Source: Thraustochytrium sp. TN22 (Eukaryota > Sar > Bigyra > Thraustochytrida > Thraustochytriidae). From it: a stretch of DNA of 36,985 nucleotides. Below are positions 18,319 to 27,300 of the stretch, one piece after another. The position numbers and the translations under genes are program-made. Where the stretch lies: assembly GCA_013306675.1 (NCBI GenBank), contig JABLUY010000307.1, positions 1 to 36,985 on the forward strand, given 5' to 3'. The stretch's first letter is position 1, and the number at the start of each line of letters is the position of its first letter. Under the pieces are notes generated by a model, which did no database searches, had not been told where the DNA came from, and saw only the letters and a program-made list of their open reading frames with translations.

Positions 18319-19179
18319 ATGGGTTACGATAACAACAAGAGCGCCGGCGAGATGCTGCAGAAGACGGCGGACGACGCCGCGCAGACGGCGCAGCAGGTCA
18401 AGAACCGCGCCTCGGAGAAGGCGACCGAGATCGGCAACCGCGCCGAGGAGAAGAAGGAGAAGTTCGTGAACGAGGCCACCGAGAAGAAGGACGAGTGGGC
18501 CGACTACGCGTCCCGCAAGAAGGATGCGATGGTGAACGACGCCGACCACAAGACCGACAAGGCCGCGGAGAAGAAGGAGGAGGCCAAGGCCGACGCCAAG
18601 GACAAGGCCGAGGACCTCAAGTCCACCGCCCAGGACAAGAAGGAGGAGGCCAAGGACAAGGCCGCGGACCTCAAGTCCACCGCCGAGGACAAGGCCGAGA
18701 CCTGGACCGAGTACGCCGCCGAGAAGAAGGACGAGGCCGTCAACTACGTCTCCGAGACCGTAGAGTCCGTCAAGGAGACCATCCTCGAGAAGAAGGACGA
18801 GGCTGTCCACTACGCCGAGGAGACCAAGGACTACCTGCTCGGCAAGTCCGAGGAGGGCAAGGAGGTGGCCCAGGACAAGGCCGACAAGGCCGCCGCCAAG
18901 GCCGAGGAGACCAAGGAGACCGCCAAGGACAAGGCCCAGGAGACCAAGGAGGTCGCCAAGGACAAGGCCGACACCGCCGCCTCCAAGGCCGAGGATTACA
19001 AGGAGGCTGCCCAGGACAAGGCCGCCACCTACGCCGAGGTCGCCAAGGAGAAGGCCAGCGATGCCGCCGACCGCCTCCACGAGGACAAGGAGTGGGCCAA
19101 GGAGAAGGCTCAGGAGACCGCCGAGGACCTCCACGAGCGTGCCGCCGACGCCTACAAGGCCGCCACTGAGGACAAGTAG
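18319..19179 (+). CDS. LEA-like amphipathic-repeat protein B
   Basis: This 286-residue paralogue of LEA-A starts at the ATG at 18319 (MGYDNNKSAGEMLQKTADDA), aligned with the A start. It is a run of 11-mer repeats such as KDKAQETKEVAKDKADTAA and EDKAETWTEYAAEKKDEA, with no Cys and no membrane helix. As in group 3 LEA proteins, amphipathic helix formation on dehydration or on lipid surfaces is expected from family knowledge. Compared with A it has an extended C-terminal half with additional KA-rich 11-mers (about residues 195-250). The last 277 bp of its coding sequence plus about 123 bp of 3' flank form the first unit of a 400-bp tandem array that continues downstream without start codons. The codon third positions are almost all G or C, like its neighbours. 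Confidence 0.88.
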   Translation: MGYDNNKSAGEMLQKTADDAAQTAQQVKNRASEKATEIGNRAEEKKEKFVNEATEKKDEWADYASRKKDAMVNDADHKTDKAAEKKEEAKADAKDKAEDLKSTAQDKKEEAKDKAADLKSTAEDKAETWTEYAAEKKDEAVNYVSETVESVKETILEKKDEAVHYAEETKDYLLGKSEEGKEVAQDKADKAAAKAEETKETAKDKAQETKEVAKDKADTAASKAEDYKEAAQDKAATYAEVAKEKASDAADRLHEDKEWAKEKAQETAEDLHERAADAYKAATEDK

Positions 19180-19302
19180 ACTTGCCTTTGGCCGCTTCCC
19201 AACGACCGCCCTGTATATGAGTCCTTAATCTCAACATGAATAACGATCAGCGCTTTTCTGCCTTTGGCGTGGTTTGGCTCTTTTCCTTTGGCTTTCTTCC
19301 TT

Positions 19303-19579
19303 CGAGGACAACAAGGACACCGCCAAGGACAAGGCCCAGGAGACCAAGGAGGTCGCCAAGGACAAGGCCGACACCGCCGCCTCCAAGGCCGAGGATTACA
19401 AGGAGGCTGCCCAGGACAAGGCCGCCACCTACGCCGAGGTCGCCAAGGAGAAGGCCAGCGATGCCGCCGACCGCCTCCACGAGGACAAGGAGTGGGCCAA
19501 GGAGAAGGCTCAGGAGACCGCCGAGGACCTCCACGAGCGTGCCGCCGACGCCTACAAGGCCGCCACTGAGGACAAGTAG
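19303..19579 (+). pseudogene. LEA-B 3'-end copy 1, no start codon
   Basis: This encodes the LEA-B C-terminus (from EDNKDTAKDKAQETKEVAKD to KAATEDK and a stop) without interruption, but no in-frame ATG precedes it. The ATG at 19236 is in another frame. I tested splicing from the parental gene over the spacer: an AA/GTAGAC donor with the TTCGAG acceptor would shift the frame. It is best read as a 3' fragment. Confidence 0.8.
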
Positions 19580-19702
19580 ACTTGCCTTTGGCCGCTTCCC
19601 AACGACCGCCCTGTATATGAGTCCTTAATCTCAACATGAATAACGATCAGCGCTTTTCTGCCTTTGGCGTGGTTTGGCTCTTTTCCTTTGGCTTTCTTCC
19701 TT

Positions 19703-19979
19703 CGAGGACAACAAGGACACCGCCAAGGACAAGGCCCAGGAGACCAAGGAGGTCGCCAAGGACAAGGCCGACACCGCCGCCTCCAAGGCCGAGGATTACA
19801 AGGAGGCTGCCCAGGACAAGGCCGCCACCTACGCCGAGGTCGCCAAGGAGAAGGCCAGCGATGCCGCCGACCGCCTCCATGAGGACAAGGAGTGGGCCAA
19901 GGAGAAGGCTGAGGAGACCGCCGAGGACCTCCACGATCGTGCTGCTGACGCCTACAAGGCCGCCACCGAGGACAAGTAG
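19703..19979 (+). pseudogene. LEA-B 3'-end copy 2, no start codon
   Basis: This has the same content as copy 1, still without an in-frame ATG. Relative to copy 1 I count CAC to CAT, CAG to GAG, GAG to GAT, two GCC to GCT and ACT to ACC. Four of these six changes are silent and the others are Gln to Glu and Glu to Asp. The reading frame is intact to the TAG. Confidence 0.8.
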
Positions 19980-20240
19980 ACTTGCCTTTGGCCGCTTCCC
20001 AACGACCGCCCTGTCCTTAATCTCAACATGAAGAACGATCAGCGCTTTTCTGCTTTTGGCCTGCCAGTGGCTCTGGTCTGCAGGGTGGCGCTCTGCAGGT
20101 GAGCACGCATGGCCCCCAGAACGGCGCTTCCAACACGCTTAGCCTGCCAAGGATCTCCCTGCTTCGCGCGCTGGTTGAAAGATTTGGCACGACGTCGCAT
20201 ACGGCGAGGTGCAGCGCGGCGTCGTTCGGGTGCTTCTTCA

Positions 20241-20400
20241 TGGCTTTCTTCCTTCGCCAAAGAGAAGGCGACCTCCGCGAACGCGCCGCCGACGCCAACA
20301 AAGCCGCTGCCTACAAGGCCGCTACCAAAGGACATGTAAGCTACTTAGCTAGCCTTGCTTTTGGCGTGTGACGATCAAGGCTTTTCTGGCTTCGGCTTGA
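20241..20400 (+). pseudogene. Degenerate LEA-B 3'-end copy 3
   Basis: The junction sequence GGCTTTCTTCCTTCG recurs at 20242-20256. It is followed by a shortened, frame-shifted LEA end that can be read as DLRERAADANKAAAYKAAT. A decayed 3' flank follows (ACGATCAAGGCTTTTCTGGC at 20371-20390, against ACGATCAGCGCTTTTCTGCC in the intact units). It is separated from copy 2 by about 180 bp of unrelated sequence (20063-20240). Confidence 0.75.
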
Positions 20401-21900
20401 CATCTCAGACTGTGAGAGGCACTGCAGGCCCGTGCTAAGTGCTTGCCCTTCAAGGCTTGGCGCAGCTCTGGACAACGAACAGTGTGAACGGACGCGGCGA
20501 CCGGCGACTGGGGCCACCAGTGGGGCTGTGGGCGCCGCGTGCCAACTCGTAGGCTACTTCCCCAGGTGCAGTTGCTGCTGCCTTGCGTCCCGGCGTCCGC
20601 CGGCCGCGGCCGACAGGAGATTCGCGGCCAGCAACAGGCAGCAACAGACTGGCCCTTGGGTGCAGGCAGTGGTCTCGCTGCTCGGGGGCGTGCACTCATT
20701 GTCAAAGCGTTGTCAGAGCGTCGTGCTCAGGTTGTCCGAGGACCCTTCCCCGTGCAACGCTGCTGCCGCGGCGCCGCGTGCTGGAGCGCTCATCCATCCA
20801 TGGCCCTGGGCCCAGTCGGTCCAGCTCTCTTTCAGGCATCGCAAACTGTCTCCTACCTGTTCCAAAGGCCGCGCAGCCAGCCTCAGAGTCAGACTGAGCT
20901 GGCAGTGGAGCACAGCCGTTGGCACAGCTCGCGCAGCTCGCGCAGCTCGCGCAGCTCTCGTCCACGCTTGCTGGCTCCCGCGTCGCGCGCGTATCCCGTT
21001 GGCTGGCCGCCAAAGCACCACCACCACCACCACGCTCGCCGCCCAGGCAGCCCGCAGCACCACAAGCAGGCGTTGTTGCTCCAGCCTCCGGGTCCCGCCC
21101 GCCCGGGCGCGAGGACTCGCCGGGGAGCTCGGAGGAGGACGCCACGCGGCGCGGGCCGCCGCACGCCGTCACGACGCCCCGCGCGCCGCGCGCGCCGAGG
21201 CCGGCCTCCGCTCGCCGCGCGCGGCCCTGGCAGCGCAGCGCGGCTCGGCGGCCTCAGGCTGGGTCCGGGCGGCCAGCGGCCGGAGCGGACCTGGGTCCGC
21301 ACGTGCCGCGCGCGCCCTGCCAGTGCCGTGGGCCGGACATGGAGAAGCGCAGCGCAGCGCAGCACTGGCGCTGGCGATGGCAGGCCAGGGCTTGTACTCG
21401 GAGCCGCGCGCGGCGGCGAGCGGCTGGGCGTCCAGACCGCAGCGCTGCGCGCCGCGCAGCGCCAGGCGAGCGGGCTGAGCGAGCGGGGCTGGAGCGCGGG
21501 AGTCGCGAGAGCCGCGAGACGCGAGGTTGTGCACTCTTGGAAGGTGTGCGGGGGAGCTCAGCGTGACACCGATCTGGCTGGAGGACGGATTAGCGGCTGG
21601 CAAGTGGGCACCTCACCTTTTTAGCTAATCTACTGCTCCTTCCGAGCAACCAACGTTAACGTTAGAGGCGGTGGCCGCTGAGAGCAGAGTGGCGGCTGGT
21701 AAGCCTGCAGCTTCACTTGCGGCTTGCAGCTCCACTTGCGGCTCCAGCCACGGCGCGTGACGGCCGGCGGTGAAGCAAAAGCAAAACAGCGCCGCATCGC
21801 TCGCGCCGCGTGTGCGTTCAAGTTCGCGTGCGCGCTCAGGCTGGTCTCGGACGCCAATGGCAGCGGCCGTGGCAGAGCTAGCGAGCGCAAGAGCAGCAGC
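20401..21900. other. No gene seen; upstream region of Frag1-like gene 1
   Basis: About 1.5 kb without a supportable gene. Open frames exist on both strands but have the Arg/Ala/Pro-rich composition expected from GC bias. A 9-bp repeat (CAGCTCGCG) occurs at 20924-20958 and a CAC run at about 21017-21033. The right end should contain the promoter of the gene at 21901. Confidence 0.5.
20924..20958. repeat. 9-bp minisatellite, CAGCTCGCG units
   Basis: About four tandem units. The unit differs at one base from the AAGCTCGCG units at 32235-32279. Confidence 0.85.
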
Positions 21901-22728
21901 ATGGCAGGCGACGGCATGTGGGTGGCGCGGCGCGTGCTGGCAGCCGCGTCCGCAGTGCTCATCCTGTTGTCGTACGTGGTGTGCATCATCCTCGCGGTGG
22001 CCTTGGATGCTTACGTGGGCGGCATGAGCTTCCCGTACTTTTCGGACGTGGGCCGAGACAAGCCGGCGTACTACCTCTTCGCCGTGCCCATCTCGATGGC
22101 AAGCGTGCTCATGATCGCGTGCTTCGTGCTGCAGTACTTGTACGTCAAGGCGTGGCTGCCGGCAGGCCAAGCCAAGTGGCGAAACATTCTGGCCACAGCC
22201 TTTGGCGTCGTGGCGCCCATCTTTACCATCCTCGTCAGCGTCTTTGACACGGCGCATTACAGCAGGATCCACTCGTACTCGGCCTACGCCTTCTTCGCCT
22301 TGATCACCGCGCAGGTCTTCATGACCACCACTGTGTACGCCTCGCTGGCCGTGCACTTTCCGGCCAGCTTCCGCATCAGCGCCATCGTGCGCTATGTCTT
22401 CACCGCCCTCCTCGTCCTTGGCTTCGTGCTCTACGTGCCGGTCGGCCTGGCGATCGCCTGCCCGTGGACGCGCCTCACCTTGGACAACTGCCTCGCCGCC
22501 GTCGAGGACGAGCCCTACTGCGAATCCTACCAGGACCCCAGCAACAGCACGCTCACGCTGCTCTGGGACTACGGCGAGTGCGTCGACGTCAACCACATGC
22601 GCGCTGCCGCCCAGTTCGTCTCCGTCGTCTCCATCCTCATCCTCATCCTCATCTTCGCCTTTGAGCCCTACCCCAAGCCGCGGACCACCTCCTCGGCCGC
22701 TGTCCTCGCCGGCAGCGGTGCTGCCTGA
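21901..22728 (+). CDS. Frag1/DRAM/Sfk1-type six-helix membrane protein 1
   Basis: This 275-residue integral membrane protein has six predicted helices, at about residues 10-33, 57-82, 97-117, 123-148, 162-187 and 238-258. The loop after helix 1 has YVGGMSFPYFSDVGRDKPAY, which fits the conserved P-(Y/F)-x-S-D-x-G-x-x-x-P pattern of the Frag1/DRAM/Sfk1 family. Members act in lysosome/autophagy control, GPI-anchor lipid remodelling or plasma-membrane lipid organisation, and the specific role here is unknown. A Cys-containing lumenal or extracellular loop lies between helices 5 and 6 (about 188-237) with an N-x-S/T site (SNSTLT). The ATG at 21901 is the first in frame; the open frame further upstream has no ATG. 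It is followed in the same direction by a paralogue at 23318. Confidence 0.75.
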   Translation: MAGDGMWVARRVLAAASAVLILLSYVVCIILAVALDAYVGGMSFPYFSDVGRDKPAYYLFAVPISMASVLMIACFVLQYLYVKAWLPAGQAKWRNILATAFGVVAPIFTILVSVFDTAHYSRIHSYSAYAFFALITAQVFMTTTVYASLAVHFPASFRISAIVRYVFTALLVLGFVLYVPVGLAIACPWTRLTLDNCLAAVEDEPYCESYQDPSNSTLTLLWDYGECVDVNHMRAAAQFVSVVSILILILIFAFEPYPKPRTTSSAAVLAGSGAA

Positions 22729-23317
22729 CAACCAAGGCTTTATTCCATCGCCGGCACGCGCGCTCTGACCACCGCATCCTTCTTGATCATCTATCATTTT
22801 ATCCATCACACACGTGAACTTTTTGCCACGACCCGTCATTCGCGTCTTCCTTTCTGCCCCTCGTTTTCTAACGATCGTCCGCCGTCACCTTCATCGAGAC
22901 GCCGACGCCCGATCTCTCAAGGAACAAGATCCTGACAGTGAAGACTTTCGAGATCGGTCGATGCAGCGCGTTGAAGTTGAACACCAGCCTGTCACTGCTC
23001 ACATCGGCCAATTTACTACAAGACCGACTCCCGCGTCCCTGTCTCACAAGCTCCTGCGCACGGAGTCCTGTGCGAGGACCCCAACGCGGGACTTCCACTG
23101 TCTCTTTGTTGTTGTTGTCATCGGTCGAGTTGGACGTGCAAAGTTGCAAACAGTGGCAGAGGTACAGACCCTCCTCTCGCATCACCACCACCACCATCTC
23201 CGCCACCACCAGGCGGCCGCGCATCTGCAGACGCGCGCCGACCGACCGCCGCGAGCGGCGCCGCAGCCGTAGCCGTCGTCGCTGTCGCCGCCGCGGGCGG
23301 GGACAAAGACGAGGAGG
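22729..23317 (+). promoter_or_regulatory. Region between the two Frag1-like genes
   Basis: This 589-bp stretch is less GC-rich than its neighbours. It holds the 3' flank of gene 1 and the upstream region of gene 2. A CAC/CCA-rich run covers about 23181-23212. No gene is supported. Confidence 0.45.
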
Positions 23318-24184
23318 ATGAGGACCGGCCTCGTGCGCAGGGCGCTGGCGGCGGGCATGGCGACGCTGCTGCTGCTCTCGTACGTGCTGTCAGTGAGCAT
23401 CACGATGGGTCGCGACGTCTACGTGGGGGGTATCGGGTTCCCGTACTTCTCGGACGCAGGGCGCGACCCGCCCTCGTACTACATCTTCGCGAGCTTTAAC
23501 TCGACCGCCAGCGTGCTCCTCCTCGCGCTGGTGCCGCTGCAGTTCCGCTACGTGCAGGCGTGCCTGCCGGGCGGTGAGGCGACCTGCCGCAACTGGGCGG
23601 CGAGCGTCTTTGCGGCGCTCGCGGCGCCTTGCGGCATCATCACCTCCGTCGTGACCACCAACGCCAACCCAAGCCTACACGTGTACGCGGCGTACGCCTT
23701 CTTTCTGTGCATGATGCTGCACACTGCCGTGAGCGCCAGCGTGTACCGCACCATCACCAAGGCCTTCCCGGCCGAGTTCCGCTCGCTCATGCGCCTGCGC
23801 TTCGTGGTCGTCACCTTCCTCGCCATCGCCTTCATCATCTACCTTCCGGTTGGCGTGGCCATCGTGTGCACCTTTGACAACCTCTCGGTCGACGACTGCG
23901 AGGCCATGTACGGCACGGACGCGGCCATGTGCGCCGACATCAAGGACGACGACCCGACGCTCACCGTGTACTACGACTACTCGGCCTGCGCGACCACCAA
24001 CACGCTGCGCTCCGTGACGCAGTTCCTCTGCGTGCTCAGCCTCATTGCGTATTTTGCCATCTACGCGCTCGACCCGGCCGTCCCGCCATCCATCAGCACC
24101 AAGCCGCTGCCCAACACGCACGACGCTGGCGATGTTGCTGGCACACACTCCGAGGACAAGGCAGCCTTCGTGGCCAAGCACTGA
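23318..24184 (+). CDS. Frag1/DRAM/Sfk1-type six-helix membrane protein 2
   Basis: This 288-residue paralogue of the gene at 21901 has the same layout. A short basic N-terminus precedes helix 1 (MATLLLLSYVLSVSITMG), and the family loop reads YVGGIGFPYFSDAGRDPPSY. Five more helices follow, the last in LRSVTQFLCVLSLIAYFAIY. The loop between helices 5 and 6 is Cys-containing and acidic (DDCEAMYGTDAAMCADIKDD). Both copies keep the acidic/Cys loop and the final helix, so both are probably functional. The cytosolic tail is longer than in copy 1 and rich in Pro, Thr and Asp. It converges on the HU/EF-hand gene, with 137 bp between stop codons. Confidence 0.77.
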   Translation: MRTGLVRRALAAGMATLLLLSYVLSVSITMGRDVYVGGIGFPYFSDAGRDPPSYYIFASFNSTASVLLLALVPLQFRYVQACLPGGEATCRNWAASVFAALAAPCGIITSVVTTNANPSLHVYAAYAFFLCMMLHTAVSASVYRTITKAFPAEFRSLMRLRFVVVTFLAIAFIIYLPVGVAIVCTFDNLSVDDCEAMYGTDAAMCADIKDDDPTLTVYYDYSACATTNTLRSVTQFLCVLSLIAYFAIYALDPAVPPSISTKPLPNTHDAGDVAGTHSEDKAAFVAKH

Positions 24185-24321
24185 CTGGGCGTGCAGACCC
24201 GCTCGCTGATTTTTTGCTTTCACTGCAGCACCAAGTTCTCTGTTAATGTTGCTGTCGTTCGATCTTGATCAAGATGAGGATGAAGAGGAAGAAATGAAGT
24301 GTGAATGATGCAAATGCAACA

Positions 24322-27300
24322 TCAATACCAGTTCGGCCCGGCGGGCCGCAGGATGCGACGCGACTGTGCATCGCGCTCAGCCTCCTGCTCACGGCGGAGC
24401 GACTGACGGCGCGTCTCCTGGCGCTTGGCCTGGTCCACCTGGCGCTTGGCCTTGTGCGCCCGCGCCACGGCCTGCACCCGCGCCGCGGCGCCCGCGCGGA
24501 TCTTGCGCTCGCGCTCGCGCGTCGCGTTCACCTTGGCCTCAGGCTCTTCCCACGCCAGCGAGAGCGTGGCCTCGTTGCTGCGCGCGCGACGCGGCGGCGC
24601 GCTGGCAGCAGGACCCGGTCCACGCGCGTTCTCGCTCGCGTAGTGCGTGCCGAGCGAGCCCTGCGCGCGCACGCCCTGCGCGCGCAGGCGGCGCTTCATC
24701 TCCGCATGGTCGTCCTTGCCCACCCACAGGTCGTCCTGCACCTCCTCCACCGTCTCGCGGCCGTCCTCGTGCCGCACGAGCACACGCCGGTTGCTCGTGT
24801 TGGCGTACTGGCCCTGGCCGCCCGAGATGTGCCACGCGTTGCGCATCATGAGCTCAAAGTAGTCGTCGTCGTCGATGGACGCGCTCACGTTCTTGTAGTA
24901 CGTCTCGAACTCCTCCTGCGTCACCACGCCGTCCTGCTCGATCGTGTCGAACTGCGTCAGGAACTCGCGCAGAGCCTGCGCCTTGGACAGTCGCCCGCTG
25001 CGCACGTCCGGGTGGTACGATGGGTCATACGAGTGCTCCAGGTCCTCCACCGTCACCTGACCGTCGCCCGTGCGGTCCAGGCGCTGGAACGCCACGCGGA
25101 TCAGCGCGCGCCGCCGCGGCGCGATCGGCCCGCGGAGGCCCACCAGGAACTCGTCGAAGCTGATCTTCCCGCTGCGGTCGCGGTCCAGGTACGTGAAGAG
25201 CGCCTCGCATTCTGCCGCCGAGCACTTGACGCCGTAGTCCTCCAGGCCGTCGCGCAGCTCCTCGCGGTCCAGGTTCTTGTCACCCGAGGCGTCCATGATG
25301 CGCAGCACACGTCCAAGCGTGTGGATGCCATTGGCGCCGCCGCGCTCCACCACGCGCGCGCGCAGCTTCGCCAGCGCCGCAGGCTCGTTCGTCGCCTCGC
25401 TGACCGCCGACGCCGATGCGGGCCTGGCTGCCGCCCTCTTCGTCGACGCCTTCTGCACCGCCTCGCGCGCCGCGAACGGGTTGCGCCGCGGTCTCGACGG
25501 CCTCCTGTTTTCTACACCCCGAATGTTGCCGTCGTCGTTGCCGTCCTCCTGCGCCGGGAGCGCCTCGTCGCCGGCACCAGCGCTGCCGCTGGTGCCCCAG
25601 GCCAGCTGGGCGCGGGGCGCCGAGGGCCCCAGCTTGCGCAGCACCGGCGAGGTGGGCGCAGCCCGCACGCTCGACCTCCGCTGCTTGGGCGCCAAGCGCG
25701 ACCCCGGCCGCCGCGCCGGCTGCGTGGCGTCCTTGCCATAATGGCGGCTCACCGCGGCGCCCTCAGCCAGCCCAAGGTGCCTGCGCACCGTGGCGTCGTC
25801 CCCGGCATCCACGTACAGGTCGTCCTTGATCTCACGCACGACCTCGCGGCCATTACTGTCCGTGACCAGCACACGGCGATTGCTTGTGTTGGCGCATTGG
25901 CCCTCGCCGCCCGAGATGTGCCAAGCATTGCGCATCATGAGCTCAAAGTAGTTGTCGTCGTCGATGGACGCGCTCACGCCCTTGTAGTAGTCAAAGAACT
26001 CCGCCTCCGTCACCGTGCCGTCCTTGTCGATGCCGTCGAAGCCGTCGAGGAACTCTCGCAGCACCTGCGTCTTGGTCTTGGTGCCGGCTTTGAACTCCGG
26101 ATGCTGAGACGGGTCGTACGAGATCTCCAGGTCCTCCACGGTGATGATGCCGTCGCCGGTGCGGTCCATGCGGCCAAACGCGGTGCGCACGAGCGCGCGC
26201 CGCCGCTCGTTGAGGTCGCCACGCATCCCAATCAGGAACTCGTCCACGCTCACCTTGCCGTTGCGGTCCTTGTCGAAGAACGCAAAGACGTCCTCCACGT
26301 CCTTGGACGTCAGCTTCACGCCCAGCGTCTGGAACCCCTCGCGCAGCTCGCGTCGGTCCAGCGCCAGGTCGCCCGAGGTGTCCATGTTGCGCAGGATGCG
26401 CGTCAGAGAGACGATGCCGTTCATCCCGCCACGCTGGATCACCACCTGCTTGATGCGCTCCACCGCGCCCGCGCCCTGCAGGTACGCGCACAGCTCGCCC
26501 ACATCGATAGACCCGGACCTGTCCGCGTCCGCCGCATCTGCGATGGCGCGCGCGTCCTCCGAGCTCAGCGACGGATCGAAGCGCGCCAGCCCGCGCACGA
26601 AGGCCGAGCACTCGATGCTGGCGCTCCCGAACACGCGGTTCGCGCCGATTTGCAGCAAGAAGTCGTCCACGCTCAAGCGCCGCTGCTGCAGTAGACGACC
26701 CAGCTTCTTGAGCGGAGGCTCCTCGGGTGAAGTTGGCGCAGTCTTGGTCGTCGCCTTGGTCCTCCTCGTCACCGACGCCGGTGCCGCCGTCAGCTGCTCA
26801 CTTTCCGGCAACGCCTCGTCGCCGAGACCCGGCCCGAGCCCCGGCCCTGGCGCAACCGCACGGGACGCCGCGCTGGCCCGGCGCGCAGGCGGCGCGTGCG
26901 AAGCCAGCGGGCGTTGACCCCGGCTGTTCTCGGACGCAAAGTGCGTGCCGAGGTCGCCACGCGCGTGCACGTTGCGCTTCGCCAGACGGCGCTTCATCTC
27001 CGCCTGGTCGTCCTTGTCCACCCAGAGGTCGTCCTGCACCTCCTCGACGGTCTGCGTGCCGTCCGCGTGCGTCACGAGCACGCGACGGTTCGTCGTGTTG
27101 GCCGTCTGCCCGGACCCGCCCGAGATGTGCCACGCGTTGCGCATCATGAGCTCAAAGTAGTCGTCTGTGTCGATGGACGCACTCACATTCTTGTAGTATT
27201 CGACAAACTCCTCCTCGGTGACGACGCCGTCGCGATCGATGGTGTCGAACTGGTCCAGCAGGCGCCGCAGAGCGTCGGCGGGCTGCGCGCGACCCGCCTT

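Larger units (their letters stand above)
18903..20062 (+). repeat. 400-bp tandem array of the LEA-B 3' end
   Basis: Units start at 18903, 19303 and 19703, a period of exactly 400 bp. Each contains about 277 bp of LEA-B C-terminal coding sequence with its TAG, followed by the 3' flank (ACTTGCCTTTGGCCGCTTCC onward). Units one and two appear identical except for three substitutions near the start. Unit three carries about six substitutions near the end of the coding part, four of them synonymous, plus an 8-bp deletion in the 3' flank, and its flank ends near 20062. Confidence 0.97.

Noticed and set aside
17524-19134. Minus-strand frame antisense to LEA-B that looks membrane-like
   Set aside because: Same mirror effect as for LEA-A; the Leu/Gly runs follow the sense-strand 11-mer repeats exactly.
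19180-19302. Spacer after LEA-B as an intron joining the 3'-end copies into one longer protein
   Set aside because: The available GT and AG sites do not restore the LEA frame, and the TAG stop precedes a normal-looking 3' flank.
19236-19628. ATG-initiated frame over LEA 3'-end copy 1
   Set aside because: It reads the LEA sequence in the wrong frame (Arg/Pro/Thr-rich); the LEA frame there has no ATG.
20539-21624. Plus-strand 361-codon frame in the 1.5-kb gap
   Set aside because: Low-complexity Arg/Ala/Pro/Ser composition, no motif, and equally long frames on the other strand.
24301-26694. Plus-strand 797-codon frame opposite the HU/EF-hand gene
   Set aside because: Antisense shadow (His/Arg/Leu-rich); the EF-hands are unambiguous on the minus strand.
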